From the NCBI GenBank assembly GCA_047974135.1, contig JBKECC010000010.1, positions 1 to 24,465 of the forward strand: DNA of 24,465 nt, written 5' to 3'. The notes under the pieces were generated by a model. That model was not told where the DNA came from and did no database searches. It worked only from the letters and a program-made list of their open reading frames with translations. Origin of the DNA: JAIRQK01 sp047974135 (GTDB lineage: Bacteria > Campylobacterota > Campylobacteria > Campylobacterales > Campylobacteraceae). Shown here piece by piece: positions 7,738 to 15,163 of the stretch (position 1 is the stretch's first letter; every line of letters begins with the position of its first letter). A program made the position numbers and the translations under genes.

Positions 7738-8670
7738 TTGAAAACCATAGAAGAATTTGAAGAGTTTTATAACGAAAAGATAAAAGAAAATCTCCAGACA
7801 AAAGACAAGGAAAAAATAGCAAAAGAAAAAACATACAAAATATATTTTTATATATTTGTCGCTATTTTGGGGCTTTTTTTTGCTACATTGTCAGTTTTTC
7901 ATTTTGAATATACGGCACTTTTTATCATTTCTTTTTTATTTATCTCATTTATTGGCAAACATTTTTTTAAAAGTCTTGCAAAAAAGCCATTTTTGCCTAT
8001 TTATAAAGAGGCTTTAATAAAAGAGATAGTTGGTTTTATAGATGAAAAATTAGAATATTTTCCAGAAAAACATATATCAAAAGATATTTTTGACAAGTCA
8101 AGTTTCAACACTGTTTACGATACATACACAGGAGATGATTTAGTCGTTGGAAATATCAATGGAGTTGATATAGAGTTTAGTGAGATAAAAACAGAGAGAG
8201 AAGAACAAAAGGACGACAAAAAGGTTACTTATGTTTTTCATGGGGTATTTTTTGTAGCAAACTTTTATAAAAATATGGAAGGAAGTGTAAAGATTTCTCC
8301 AAACAATGCACTAAGAACTTTTTTTAGTTCTATTTTAAATGTGAAACATAAAAAAGCAAATATGGATTTGCCAGAGTTTGAGAAGCATTTTGATGTTTAC
8401 GCATCTGATCAAATTTTGGCAAGATACATTCTTTCGCATTCATTTATGGAGCGAGTAATGGTGGTTTATAAAAATTTAAAAAGGCCACTTTTTATAAATA
8501 TAATAGATGGAAAAATATATATTTTAGCAAAATATGATACTACACTTTTTGAATTTGTTGGAGACAAAATGGACGATATAAAAATAGCAAAAGAGTATTT
8601 TTATATAATGAGTTCGTTTATAAACATTGCAGAGATTTTGAAGCTTGATTTGGATATTTTTAAAAAGTAA
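7738..8670 (+). CDS. DUF3137-like membrane protein
   Basis: A 310-residue protein with a charged N-terminal segment (1-30, rich in E and K), two adjacent membrane helices (about 33-52 and 54-73, IYFYIFVAILGLFF and YTALFIISFLFISF) and a soluble domain of about 230 residues. The soluble part has the pattern seen in DUF3137 proteins (DDLVVGNINGVDIEFSEIK, then VFHGVFFVANFYKN). The start is TTG with AAAGGGG 7 bases upstream. DUF3137 genes commonly sit beside lemA in Campylobacterota, which supports the call; biochemical function is unknown. The next gene begins about 16 bases after its stop. Confidence 0.75.
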   Translation: MKTIEEFEEFYNEKIKENLQTKDKEKIAKEKTYKIYFYIFVAILGLFFATLSVFHFEYTALFIISFLFISFIGKHFFKSLAKKPFLPIYKEALIKEIVGFIDEKLEYFPEKHISKDIFDKSSFNTVYDTYTGDDLVVGNINGVDIEFSEIKTEREEQKDDKKVTYVFHGVFFVANFYKNMEGSVKISPNNALRTFFSSILNVKHKKANMDLPEFEKHFDVYASDQILARYILSHSFMERVMVVYKNLKRPLFINIIDGKIYILAKYDTTLFEFVGDKMDDIKIAKEYFYIMSSFINIAEILKLDLDIFKK

Positions 8671-8686
8671 AAATTAAAGGGTGCTT

Positions 8687-9118
8687 GTGAGAAAGATTAT
8701 ATGGATATTGTTGATTGGAGTTTTACCAATGTTTGCAAATGTAGAACAAACAGACAAATATAAAGAACAAAAAGAGTTTGTTATAAACTTGTATGAAAAC
8801 TTTTTAAAAGGCGATGTTGATGCGTATGTTAACTCTTTTGATTTTTTAAATCATGAAGAGTTGGCAAGTGCTAGCAAAGAGGAAAAAGAGGTTTTTATAA
8901 AAGAGTTTAAAAAACAAATGCTTGACAATTACAAAAAATACTACAACTTTCCAAGAGTAAAAAACAGCAAGATAATAGATGCAAGCGCTAACGAATACAA
9001 TGAAAACAGAATCGATGTTATACTTAAAATAGTTGATGGAAACCAAAACGAGGCAAACGAGATTATAAAACTTGAGAGAGTTAAAGGCAAATGGAGACAA
9101 AAGTTTAGTATATTTTGA
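8687..9118 (+). CDS. Small exported protein, NTF2-like or unknown
   Basis: A 143-residue protein with a clear signal peptide: MRKIIWILLIGVLPMFA, then NVEQ. I chose GTG at 8687 because AAAGG lies 6 bases upstream; the alternative GTG at 8681 abuts that site with no spacing. The mature part (NLYENFLKGDVDAYVNSF, then later alternating strands ending LERVKGKWRQKFSIF) has the shape of a small helix-plus-sheet NTF2/SnoaL-like or DUF4878-type domain, but I do not recognise a family firmly. Its stop overlaps the next start (ATGA), so it is translationally coupled to the nucleosidase-like gene. It probably acts in the periplasm. Confidence 0.7.
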   Translation: MRKIIWILLIGVLPMFANVEQTDKYKEQKEFVINLYENFLKGDVDAYVNSFDFLNHEELASASKEEKEVFIKEFKKQMLDNYKKYYNFPRVKNSKIIDASANEYNENRIDVILKIVDGNQNEANEIIKLERVKGKWRQKFSIF

Positions 9119-9636
9119 TGATGAAAAAAACTGTTATACATACGGCTCTATCTCATGAAGCAAAGCCAATCATACAGCATTTTAATCTTACATGTAAAGA
9201 TACAAAACCGTATAATATTTATGAAAATGAAGATATGGTTTTGGTTGTGTCTGGTATTGGTGCTAAAAATACAAAAGAGGCGTTAAGTTTTGTTGTAAAT
9301 CTATACAAAGCAGAAGTTTTTATAAATTTTGGAGTGGCTGGTTGCAAGGATGAAAACATAAAAAAAGGTACACTTTTTTGCACAACGCATAAAGATTTGG
9401 ACTTGCCATTTGCCACAATTACACAGAATGAAATTGCGTTTACATGTAAAGAAGATTTAAACACGCTTTTGGTTGACATGGAAAGCTCAACATTTTTAGA
9501 AAGTATTCCAAAAGAGGCAACAAAATATATTTTTAAAGTAGTTAGTGATTATTGTGAAGATAAAATTCCAAGTAAAAACGAGTTAAATCATTGGATAAAA
9601 GATAGTCTAAAAAAGTGGGAAAAGTATGCAAGATAA
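9118..9636 (+). CDS. Nucleoside phosphorylase/MTAN-like nucleosidase
   Basis: A member of the phosphorylase superfamily that includes 5'-methylthioadenosine/S-adenosylhomocysteine nucleosidase. The pattern is visible: an early glutamate context (ALSHEAKPI), SGIGAKNTKEAL, NFGVAGCKDENIKKGTLF (like GxAGG..IxxGD), VDMESSTFLE (the ribose-binding ME motif) and KVVSDYCEDKIPS (the SDxAD region). At 172 residues it is short beside the usual 230, and the middle of the enzyme is compressed. The start is ATG at 9118, overlapping the preceding stop; ATG 9121 or TTG 9115 are alternatives. It overlaps the radical SAM gene by 11 bases. Such a nucleosidase could clear 5'-deoxyadenosine made by that enzyme (inference). 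Confidence 0.75.
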   Translation: MMKKTVIHTALSHEAKPIIQHFNLTCKDTKPYNIYENEDMVLVVSGIGAKNTKEALSFVVNLYKAEVFINFGVAGCKDENIKKGTLFCTTHKDLDLPFATITQNEIAFTCKEDLNTLLVDMESSTFLESIPKEATKYIFKVVSDYCEDKIPSKNELNHWIKDSLKKWEKYAR

Positions 9637-10879
9637 CGAGGTTGTAAGTAGGGATGAGCACTTTTTAAACGCTATCAAAAATACGCCATTTTTATCTTTA
9701 CATGTAAACACAAAAGAGTTTATAAAAGAGATGGCTTTTAGCTATCATTTAAGCCACTCGCAAATAATAAATATTGTAACTATCGCCATAGATTTAGAGA
9801 TGTGGGGTGAGGATATAAAAGCTCTTTGGGAAAACAAAGAAAGCAAAAAAGAGGCTATTTCAAGGTTAGAGAAAAAGTATGAAACGTTGAAAAACACGCC
9901 AAAAAGTTATAAAAATTTTTCCGTAAAACCAAAAAAAGAAAATTACACTATAAAAAATGTTGAAAAATCATCTTTTGGTTTTGGCTCTTGCCCTGTTGCA
10001 TCTCCTAAAACTAGATGTTGCAACCTTTTGACTTTGGATGTTTTTGAAGGTTGCGGATTTGGTTGTTCATACTGTTCTATACAATCATTTTATAGTAACG
10101 GTGAAATCACAAAAGATGCAAACTTCAAAGAGAAACTTTTTGGCTTACAGATAGACAAAGAGAAGATTTATCACATAGGAACAGGGCAGAGTTCTGATTC
10201 ACTCATGTTTGGAAACAAAGATGGAGTTTTGGAAACTCTTATAGAGTTTGCAAGACAAAATAAAAACGTGATTTTAGAGTTTAAAAGTAAGTCAAACAAT
10301 GTAAAATTTTTGCTTGAAAACGAGTTACCAAAAAATATAATTTGTACATTTTCCCTTAACCCGCAAAGCATTATAGACAATGAAGAGCATTTTGCGGCAA
10401 GCCTTGATGAGCGTATAAACTCGGCGAGAAAACTTGCTGATTGTGGCATTTTGGTAGGGTTTCACTTTCATCCGATGGTTGTATTTGAAGGATATGAGGA
10501 TGAATACTCTCAAATCGCTACAAAATTATTAGATACTTTTAAACCAAGTGAAGTTGTGCTTATCTCGATGGGAACGCTTACCTTCATAAAACCGGTTTTG
10601 AAAAAGATAAGAGAAAGAGCAGACAAAAGTAAAATCTTGCAAATGCCGTTTACGGAAGCTAGCGGAAAGTTTTCTTACCCGATAAGCGTAAAGAAGGAAA
10701 TGTTTAAAATGCTCTATAATGCGTTTGAGCCTTGGCATAAAAAAGTGTTTTTTTATATGTGCATGGAGGATGTGAGTTTGTGGAGTGAAGTTTTTGGAAG
10801 AGAATACAAAAACAATGAAGAGTTTGAAGAGGCGATGAAAAAAGCGTATATAGAAAAAATCACAAAGGTTGATTTATGA
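9626..10879 (+). CDS. Radical SAM enzyme, spore photoproduct lyase-like
   Basis: A 417-residue radical SAM protein. The iron-sulfur cluster motif is C143-x3-C147-x2-C150 (EGCGFGCSYCSIQ), which matches the spore-photoproduct-lyase style spacing. The N-terminal 100 residues are helical and charged. The barrel follows, with the SAM-binding GTGQSSDSLM, then ILEFKSKSNNV, FSLNP and GFHFHPMV segments, all typical of the SPL/DNA-photolyase-like branch. The organism type does not form spores, so the substrate is probably not classical spore photoproduct; a related DNA or nucleotide lesion is possible. It overlaps the nucleosidase upstream (11 bases) and the SDR downstream (4 bases, ATGA), so all three are translationally coupled. 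Confidence 0.85.
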   Translation: MQDNEVVSRDEHFLNAIKNTPFLSLHVNTKEFIKEMAFSYHLSHSQIINIVTIAIDLEMWGEDIKALWENKESKKEAISRLEKKYETLKNTPKSYKNFSVKPKKENYTIKNVEKSSFGFGSCPVASPKTRCCNLLTLDVFEGCGFGCSYCSIQSFYSNGEITKDANFKEKLFGLQIDKEKIYHIGTGQSSDSLMFGNKDGVLETLIEFARQNKNVILEFKSKSNNVKFLLENELPKNIICTFSLNPQSIIDNEEHFAASLDERINSARKLADCGILVGFHFHPMVVFEGYEDEYSQIATKLLDTFKPSEVVLISMGTLTFIKPVLKKIRERADKSKILQMPFTEASGKFSYPISVKKEMFKMLYNAFEPWHKKVFFYMCMEDVSLWSEVFGREYKNNEEFEEAMKKAYIEKITKVDL

Positions 10880-11532
10880 AAAAAGTGTTACTCAGCGGAG
10901 CAAGTAGCGGTATTGGGCTTGCTATAAAAGAGCTTTTAGGAAAAAGTGGATTTGAAGTTTTTAGTGTTGGAAGAAAAGAAGCAGACATAACTTGCGACTT
11001 TAATGACTTAAAAACTTTAGAAGAAAAAACCAAAAAATGGCTAAAAGAAAATGATGTAGATGTACTCATAAACTGTGCTGGAGTTGGACTTTTTGAACCT
11101 CATGAATGTGTAAGTTTGGCTCAAATTCAAAACCTTGTAAATGTAAACCTCACAGCTCCTATTTTACTCTCAAATCTTTGTTTGCGAAGTCTTGTAAAAA
11201 CAAAAGGACATATCATAAACATCTCATCAGTTGAAGCTACAAAACACTCAAAATACTCAGCACTCTACACTGCAACAAAAAGTGGACTTAGAGACTTTAG
11301 TCTATCTTTGTTTGAAGAGGTTAGAAAAAATGGTGTAAAAGTAACTTCTATAAATCCAGACATGACAAAAACACCATTTTTTGATGATTTGAAGTTTGAA
11401 CCAAGTGATGAAGAGGGTACATTTTTAGAAGCCGAAACTATAGCTGGGGCTGTGTTTGATGTTTTACATGTAAAAGGCGTTGTAACTGATTACACCATAC
11501 GCCCACAAAAAGTTGGGATAAAAAGAAAATAG
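10876..11532 (+). CDS. Short-chain dehydrogenase/reductase, third SDR
   Basis: A 218-residue SDR with the nucleotide motif GASSGIG (8-14), NCAG (66-69), ISS (116-118) and catalytic Y131-x3-K135 (YTATK). It is shorter than the two FabG-like SDRs and clearly a separate lineage. The ATG overlaps the TGA of the radical SAM gene. Its last codons (VLHVKGVVTDYTIRPQKVGIKRK) are the intact counterpart of two fossil copies found at 18027-18101 and 19872-19973. A 14-base palindrome TTTTACATGTAAAA lies in the gene at 11462-11475. It is convergent with the LysR gene, with only 14 bases between the stops. Confidence 0.9.
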   Translation: MKKVLLSGASSGIGLAIKELLGKSGFEVFSVGRKEADITCDFNDLKTLEEKTKKWLKENDVDVLINCAGVGLFEPHECVSLAQIQNLVNVNLTAPILLSNLCLRSLVKTKGHIINISSVEATKHSKYSALYTATKSGLRDFSLSLFEEVRKNGVKVTSINPDMTKTPFFDDLKFEPSDEEGTFLEAETIAGAVFDVLHVKGVVTDYTIRPQKVGIKRK

Positions 11533-11546
11533 ATTTGAGCGTAAAC

Positions 11547-12377
11547 CTATTTTAGTTTCATCTTTTTAAGATAATCGATGATGACAGGAGCATTGTCTTT
11601 TCTGCAAATAAGTTCTGTTTTTATCTTATTGTTTAACTCATCAACTTTTGTAAAATTAACCAGATTTGTATAACCAAACATATCAACAACCTTCTTTGCT
11701 ATAAGCGCTTTTCCCATTCCAGACTTAACGCAAGCAAGCATCAGAGCGTAACTCTCTATAACCATTTTCTTAAAATCATCGTTTTCATTTTCTCTATAGT
11801 ATTTTGCAAAATAGTCGTAGTTTATACTCTGTTCTCGGTATGCAAAAAGAGTATTTTGGGATTTTACATCTTTTGATTCTATGATATATAGGTCATCATC
11901 AAATGAGCGAATTATTTCTATGTTTTTATCGCTTGGATTGCCGCTTATAAAAGCTATGTCTAGCTTATAATCAAGCAGTTTTTCTATTATGTTTGGAGTG
12001 CTATTTACATACAGTTCTATCTCAAGTTCAGGAAAATCTTTTTTCAACTTTTCTATAAATGGGAGTAGTCTTAGCATCGCATTTACTTGACTTGTGCCAA
12101 TTTTTAAATTTGTCTGTGCTGAGACGTTGCGTATCTTAAAAGATAACTCATCTATCTTTTTTACAATCTCTACGGCATTTGGATATAGCCTCTCTCCCTC
12201 CTTTGTTAAAACTACTCCTTTTGGCGTTCTGTGAAAAAGCGAAAACGCAAGATCTTTTTCGAGTTGTTTGATGCGAAGTGTTACATTTGCTTGTGTAAAT
12301 CCAAGTTGTGTTGCTCCAAGAGAGATGCTTTTTTGTTGAGCAACTGCCACAAATACTTTAAGTAGTGAAGAATCCAT
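11547..12377 (-). CDS. LysR-family transcriptional regulator
   Basis: A 276-residue regulator. Residues 1-60 are the LysR winged helix-turn-helix (LLKVFVAVAQQKSISLGATQ, then TQANVTLRIKQLEKDL and LFHRTPKGVVLTKEG). Residues 85-270 form the periplasmic-binding-protein-like effector domain (LKIGTSQVNAMLRLLPF at its start). ATG at 12377 has GGAAG upstream. It is divergent from the DoxX and metallohydrolase genes and separated from them by an AT-rich region full of inverted repeats. The usual LysR arrangement, in which the regulator controls itself and the divergent operon, is therefore likely. The effector is unknown. Confidence 0.92.
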   Translation of the reverse strand: MDSSLLKVFVAVAQQKSISLGATQLGFTQANVTLRIKQLEKDLAFSLFHRTPKGVVLTKEGERLYPNAVEIVKKIDELSFKIRNVSAQTNLKIGTSQVNAMLRLLPFIEKLKKDFPELEIELYVNSTPNIIEKLLDYKLDIAFISGNPSDKNIEIIRSFDDDLYIIESKDVKSQNTLFAYREQSINYDYFAKYYRENENDDFKKMVIESYALMLACVKSGMGKALIAKKVVDMFGYTNLVNFTKVDELNNKIKTELICRKDNAPVIIDYLKKMKLK

Positions 12378-12389
12378 ATAACTTCCTAA

Positions 12390-12438
12390 TATGATATATA
12401 TAATTTAGAATTATATCATAATAAGTAATAATATTACT
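12390..12438. promoter_or_regulatory. Probable LysR operator (two inverted repeats)
   Basis: TATGATATA (12390-12398) and TATATCATA (12412-12420) form a perfect inverted repeat spaced by 13 bases, matching the long interrupted dyads bound by LysR proteins. A second dyad, AGTAATA-A-TATTACT, occupies 12424-12438. A further half-site TATCATA lies at 12477-12483, inside the DoxX promoter. The positions between divergent genes fit autoregulation plus control of doxX. Confidence 0.5.
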
Positions 12439-12469
12439 ATTTATTATATAATATATAATTATACATTAT

Positions 12470-12497
12470 TTGACATATCATAATGTTTTATTATACT
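12470..12497 (+). promoter_or_regulatory. Sigma70-type promoter of the DoxX/metallohydrolase genes
   Basis: TTGACA (12470-12475), a 16-base spacer and TATACT (12492-12497) make an almost ideal vegetative promoter. It is 49 bases before the DoxX start, and the operator half-site TATCATA overlaps its spacer. Confidence 0.6.
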
Positions 12498-12545
12498 ATT
12501 CGCTTTAAAGTTTTAATTAACTTAAATTTTAAGGAGAAAAAAAGA

Positions 12546-12965
12546 ATGTCAATCAATTCTTTATTGAATGTTTGCAAAGACAATGTTGACCTTGGAAAAT
12601 TACTAGTGAGGATAACAGTAGCAGTTATGATGTTACCTCACGGTATTACCAAGCTACCATTTTTTTGGGGACTTTCTCAGGCATCAGGAACACTTGTAAA
12701 ATCTGGACTTCCAGGAAGTTTGGCTTTTACCGCTTATATAGGTGAGATAATTGGGCCACTTCTTATTTTAATAGGCTACAAAGCAAAGTTTGGTGCAGTT
12801 CTTGTAATTATTACGATGGTTTTTGCAATCATTCTTACAAGTGGTACAAGTTTGTTTGGACTTGACGCCTATGGTGGGTTTAAAGGCGAGAAACAGCTTT
12901 TATATATAGTTGCATCATTTGCAATCATATATCTTGGTTCTGGAAAATATTCTCTAGAAAAATAA
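12546..12965 (+). CDS. DoxX family membrane protein
   Basis: A 139-residue, four-helix membrane protein of the DoxX/DoxD-like family: LLVRITVAVMMLPHGITKLPFF, AYIGEIIGPLLILIGY, FGAVLVIITMVFAIILTSG and LLYIVASFAIIYLGSGKYSL. The closing GSGKYSLE is a DoxX hallmark. I chose ATG at 12546 because AAGGAG lies 9 bases upstream; an in-frame ATG at 12483 would add 21 residues but lies between the -35 and -10 boxes. DoxX proteins are linked to quinone-related redox and oxidative stress roles, but the family is broad, so no reaction is assigned. It is followed by a perfect 24-base palindrome and the metallohydrolase gene. Confidence 0.88.
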   Translation: MSINSLLNVCKDNVDLGKLLVRITVAVMMLPHGITKLPFFWGLSQASGTLVKSGLPGSLAFTAYIGEIIGPLLILIGYKAKFGAVLVIITMVFAIILTSGTSLFGLDAYGGFKGEKQLLYIVASFAIIYLGSGKYSLEK

Positions 12966-12969
12966 ACAA

Positions 12970-12993
12970 ACTATTTGGTTTAAACCAAATAGT
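12970..12993. repeat. Perfect 24-base palindrome between DoxX and metallohydrolase genes
   Basis: The half ACTATTTGGTTT (12970-12981) is followed at once by its exact reverse complement (to 12993). In RNA it can fold as a 10-base-pair stem. No T-run follows on the plus strand, so it is more likely an intercistronic stability or processing hairpin, or an operator, than a full terminator. Confidence 0.6.
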
Positions 12994-13017
12994 ATTTAAA
13001 AAAACAAGGAGACGACT

Positions 13018-13881
13018 ATGTTTGTCAAAAAGTGTATTTTTGCGTTAATTATTATGTTTATTGGTGGTGCAAGCTTGCATGCAGAATCTTGGGATAAATC
13101 AGAAATAACAGAGTATAAAGCAGGTGAAAACTTGTTTATAGTTGGAGATAGGGCATACTCTTATTATTATATAACAGATGAGGGAGTAATCGTTATAGAC
13201 CCAATGAATTCTAAAATAGCAAATGCAATGATGAGTTTTATCAAAAAAAGAACAAATAAACCTGTAAAATATGTTTTCTATAGTCATAATCACTGGGATC
13301 ATATTAGTGGAGGAAAGGTTTTTAAAGACCAAGGAGCTACTTTTATAGCTCATGAAGAAGTTGCAAAAAATATAGCTCCTGGAAGAGATGATGTAGTAAT
13401 GCCAGATTTAACATGGACTGGGCACAATACTACATTTAAATTTGGTGGAAAAACTATAGAGTTACACACATTTATGGAAAAAGATCATGGAGAAGGAAAT
13501 ACACAATTTTATTTTCCAGAATATGATGGGTTGCTTGTAGCAGATTTAGTAGCGCCAGAAAGAGTTTTATTTGCATATATGCCAGACGCTAAACCACAAA
13601 ATTGGCTAAAACATCTATATGAAATTAAAAAATGGAAATTTACAACTCTATATATGACGCATGTTAGACCGGTTGGTACAAGAGCAGATTTAGATAATCA
13701 AATAGCATATTATGAAGACTTATATAAATTGGTCGATACAACTTTAAAAGAGGGCAAGGTAAAACCTTTTGACATGGCTACAACTTTAAAAATGCCACAA
13801 TGGGAACACTTACTATTTTATAAAGAATGGCTAGGTATGAACATTTGGAGAATATATATGGAAAAGAACTTCGGACAATAA
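13018..13881 (+). CDS. Exported metallo-beta-lactamase-fold hydrolase
   Basis: A 287-residue periplasmic metal hydrolase. Residues 1-22 are a signal peptide (MFVKKCIFALIIMFIGGASLHA, cut before ESWDK). The metal-binding motif is H90-x-H92-x-D94-H95 (SHNHWDHISGG), with further ligands probably at the histidine of KDHGEGN, the aspartate of LLVADLV and the histidine of YMTHVRP. The start is ATG with AAGGAG upstream. The substrate cannot be read from sequence; the neighbourhood (DoxX, LysR) hints at sulfur or redox stress metabolism, but that is inference. A strong rho-independent terminator ends the unit. Confidence 0.9.
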   Translation: MFVKKCIFALIIMFIGGASLHAESWDKSEITEYKAGENLFIVGDRAYSYYYITDEGVIVIDPMNSKIANAMMSFIKKRTNKPVKYVFYSHNHWDHISGGKVFKDQGATFIAHEEVAKNIAPGRDDVVMPDLTWTGHNTTFKFGGKTIELHTFMEKDHGEGNTQFYFPEYDGLLVADLVAPERVLFAYMPDAKPQNWLKHLYEIKKWKFTTLYMTHVRPVGTRADLDNQIAYYEDLYKLVDTTLKEGKVKPFDMATTLKMPQWEHLLFYKEWLGMNIWRIYMEKNFGQ

Positions 13882-13912
13882 TTTTAAAAAACTCTCCTGA
13901 TTTAAAATAGAT

Positions 13913-13950
13913 GACCAAATTGTTCAAAAAGGCAATTTGGTCTTTTTTTT
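13913..13950 (+). terminator. Rho-independent terminator after the metallohydrolase gene
   Basis: GACCAAATTG (13913-13922) pairs perfectly with CAATTTGGTC (13933-13942) over a 10-base loop, and eight T follow at 13943-13950. Confidence 0.92.
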
Positions 13951-14010
13951 AATATTGAAAAATAAAAATTACCCATTTAAATTTCTTCTATTATATAATT
14001 GGATACTGCT

Positions 14011-14105
14011 TTTACATGTAAACAAATATTGATGTCAATTTTGATGAAAGATTAAAAAGGTAAAAGGCTTACACAGGTTTTATGTGCAAACCTTTTACAT
14101 GTAAA
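14011..14105. repeat. Pair of TTTACATGTAAA palindromes
   Basis: Exact copies at 14011-14022 and 14094-14105, 83 bases apart start to start, in the gap after the terminator. The second copy supplies one arm of the probable minus-strand terminator at 14054-14098. Confidence 0.75.
14054..14098 (-). terminator. Probable terminator of the DoxX-like membrane protein gene
   Basis: On the minus strand GTAAAAGG (14098-14091) can pair with CCTTTTAC (14067-14060), followed by C and five T. An inner alternative stem AGGTTT/AAACCT lies between the arms. It is 18 bases past the stop codon of the gene ending at 14116. Confidence 0.5.
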
Positions 14106-14115
14106 GTAAGGAGGA

Positions 14116-15018
14116 TTACTTTTTCTCTAATAACTCTTCTTGTGTTGCCTTTGTTATACAAAATGGTAATAAAAATTTAGGCATCAACCCTTTGCTTATC
14201 AAATAACGATCCAGTGAAAATTTTCCTGCTCCATAAATCATGAAAGAACCAAAGAAAACGATAAGTAAAGCGACATATTCCCAACCGCCACGACCGATTT
14301 GATCACTGATTGCTCTGCTTGACCAAGTATAGCCGTTTAGGTGGTGTTGTCCAAAAGAGTTTGCAACAAAAATATACACAACGCCCAATGCACCAGCAAA
14401 ACGAGTAAATAGACCCATGCCGATACCAATGGCAATCAACAACTCTGTGCATCCAGCAAGGACTACAAAAAATGATGTATTGTCTGCTAAGCCGTATTTT
14501 GTAAAAACACTAACAAGAATGCCAAACCATTGATCACCTGCAAATAGTTTTTCAACAAAGTGGCCTGTTTCGTTAAAACCGAAAAAAATACGTAAAAATG
14601 CCATTTGCCAAATCAACAATGATAAAGCGCCATCACCTTTATAGTTTTTAGTATCGTGATTCATTGTGTCAAAAAACTGTATCACGTATGCAATTGCACC
14701 AAAAGCAGCAACATAAACGATTGGCCATACTTTAGTCATATAAGCAACATCCCATGCAGCTAAATATGGTAAAAGTGAAACTAAAAAACCAACTGTATAG
14801 TTTTTTGGCGCAACAAAGGTATATACCAAAAATGAAATACCAAACAATATAACACAAGTATATGCAGACCAATCTGGCAATGCATGTGAGATAAAGCCAT
14901 GATACACGGCAAATGCAAAAGAAAGCAAAATTAACCCAGAAATAACCACAAAAGGTATATGCGCAGGCTTAATGTACAATCTCTCTTCAAGAGATTTTGC
15001 TGAAACACTGTAACTCAT
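14116..15018 (-). CDS. DoxX-like integral membrane protein
   Basis: A 300-residue polytopic membrane protein with about eight helices. The C-terminal half follows the DoxX pattern: MAFLRIFFGFNETGHFVEKLFAG, then FFVVLAGCTELLIAIGIGMGLFTRFAGALGVVYI and finally GAGKFSLDRYL. The N-terminal half (FVVISGLILLSFAFAVYHGF and following helices) is an additional membrane module, so the protein is about twice the size of simple DoxX proteins. ATG has GGAGAAG upstream. It is divergent from the sensor kinase gene and the gap contains repeated TGTCAAA sites, so the two-component system is a good candidate regulator. The DoxD/DoxX subunits of thiosulfate:quinone oxidoreductase are one possible relation, not proven. 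Confidence 0.75.
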   Translation of the reverse strand: MSYSVSAKSLEERLYIKPAHIPFVVISGLILLSFAFAVYHGFISHALPDWSAYTCVILFGISFLVYTFVAPKNYTVGFLVSLLPYLAAWDVAYMTKVWPIVYVAAFGAIAYVIQFFDTMNHDTKNYKGDGALSLLIWQMAFLRIFFGFNETGHFVEKLFAGDQWFGILVSVFTKYGLADNTSFFVVLAGCTELLIAIGIGMGLFTRFAGALGVVYIFVANSFGQHHLNGYTWSSRAISDQIGRGGWEYVALLIVFFGSFMIYGAGKFSLDRYLISKGLMPKFLLPFCITKATQEELLEKK

Positions 15019-15079
15019 ACAGACTTCTCCTTAACTAAAAAATTTATTTTTTTATGAGAAGAATCATATAAAATGAAGG

Positions 15080-15125
15080 TGTCAAAAATTTGTCAAATTT
15101 GAAAATGCACACCATTTTTTGTCAC
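15080..15125. promoter_or_regulatory. Candidate response-regulator sites in the divergent gap
   Basis: TGTCAAA occurs at 15080-15086 and 15091-15097, exactly 11 bases apart, and a variant TTGTCACA lies at about 15119. Direct repeats one helical turn apart are the usual target form for OmpR/PhoB-type regulators, and such a regulator is encoded at 17332. Confidence 0.4.
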
Positions 15126-15163
15126 AAAAAATAGGTTATAATTCTTTAAAAAAGGAAACATTT

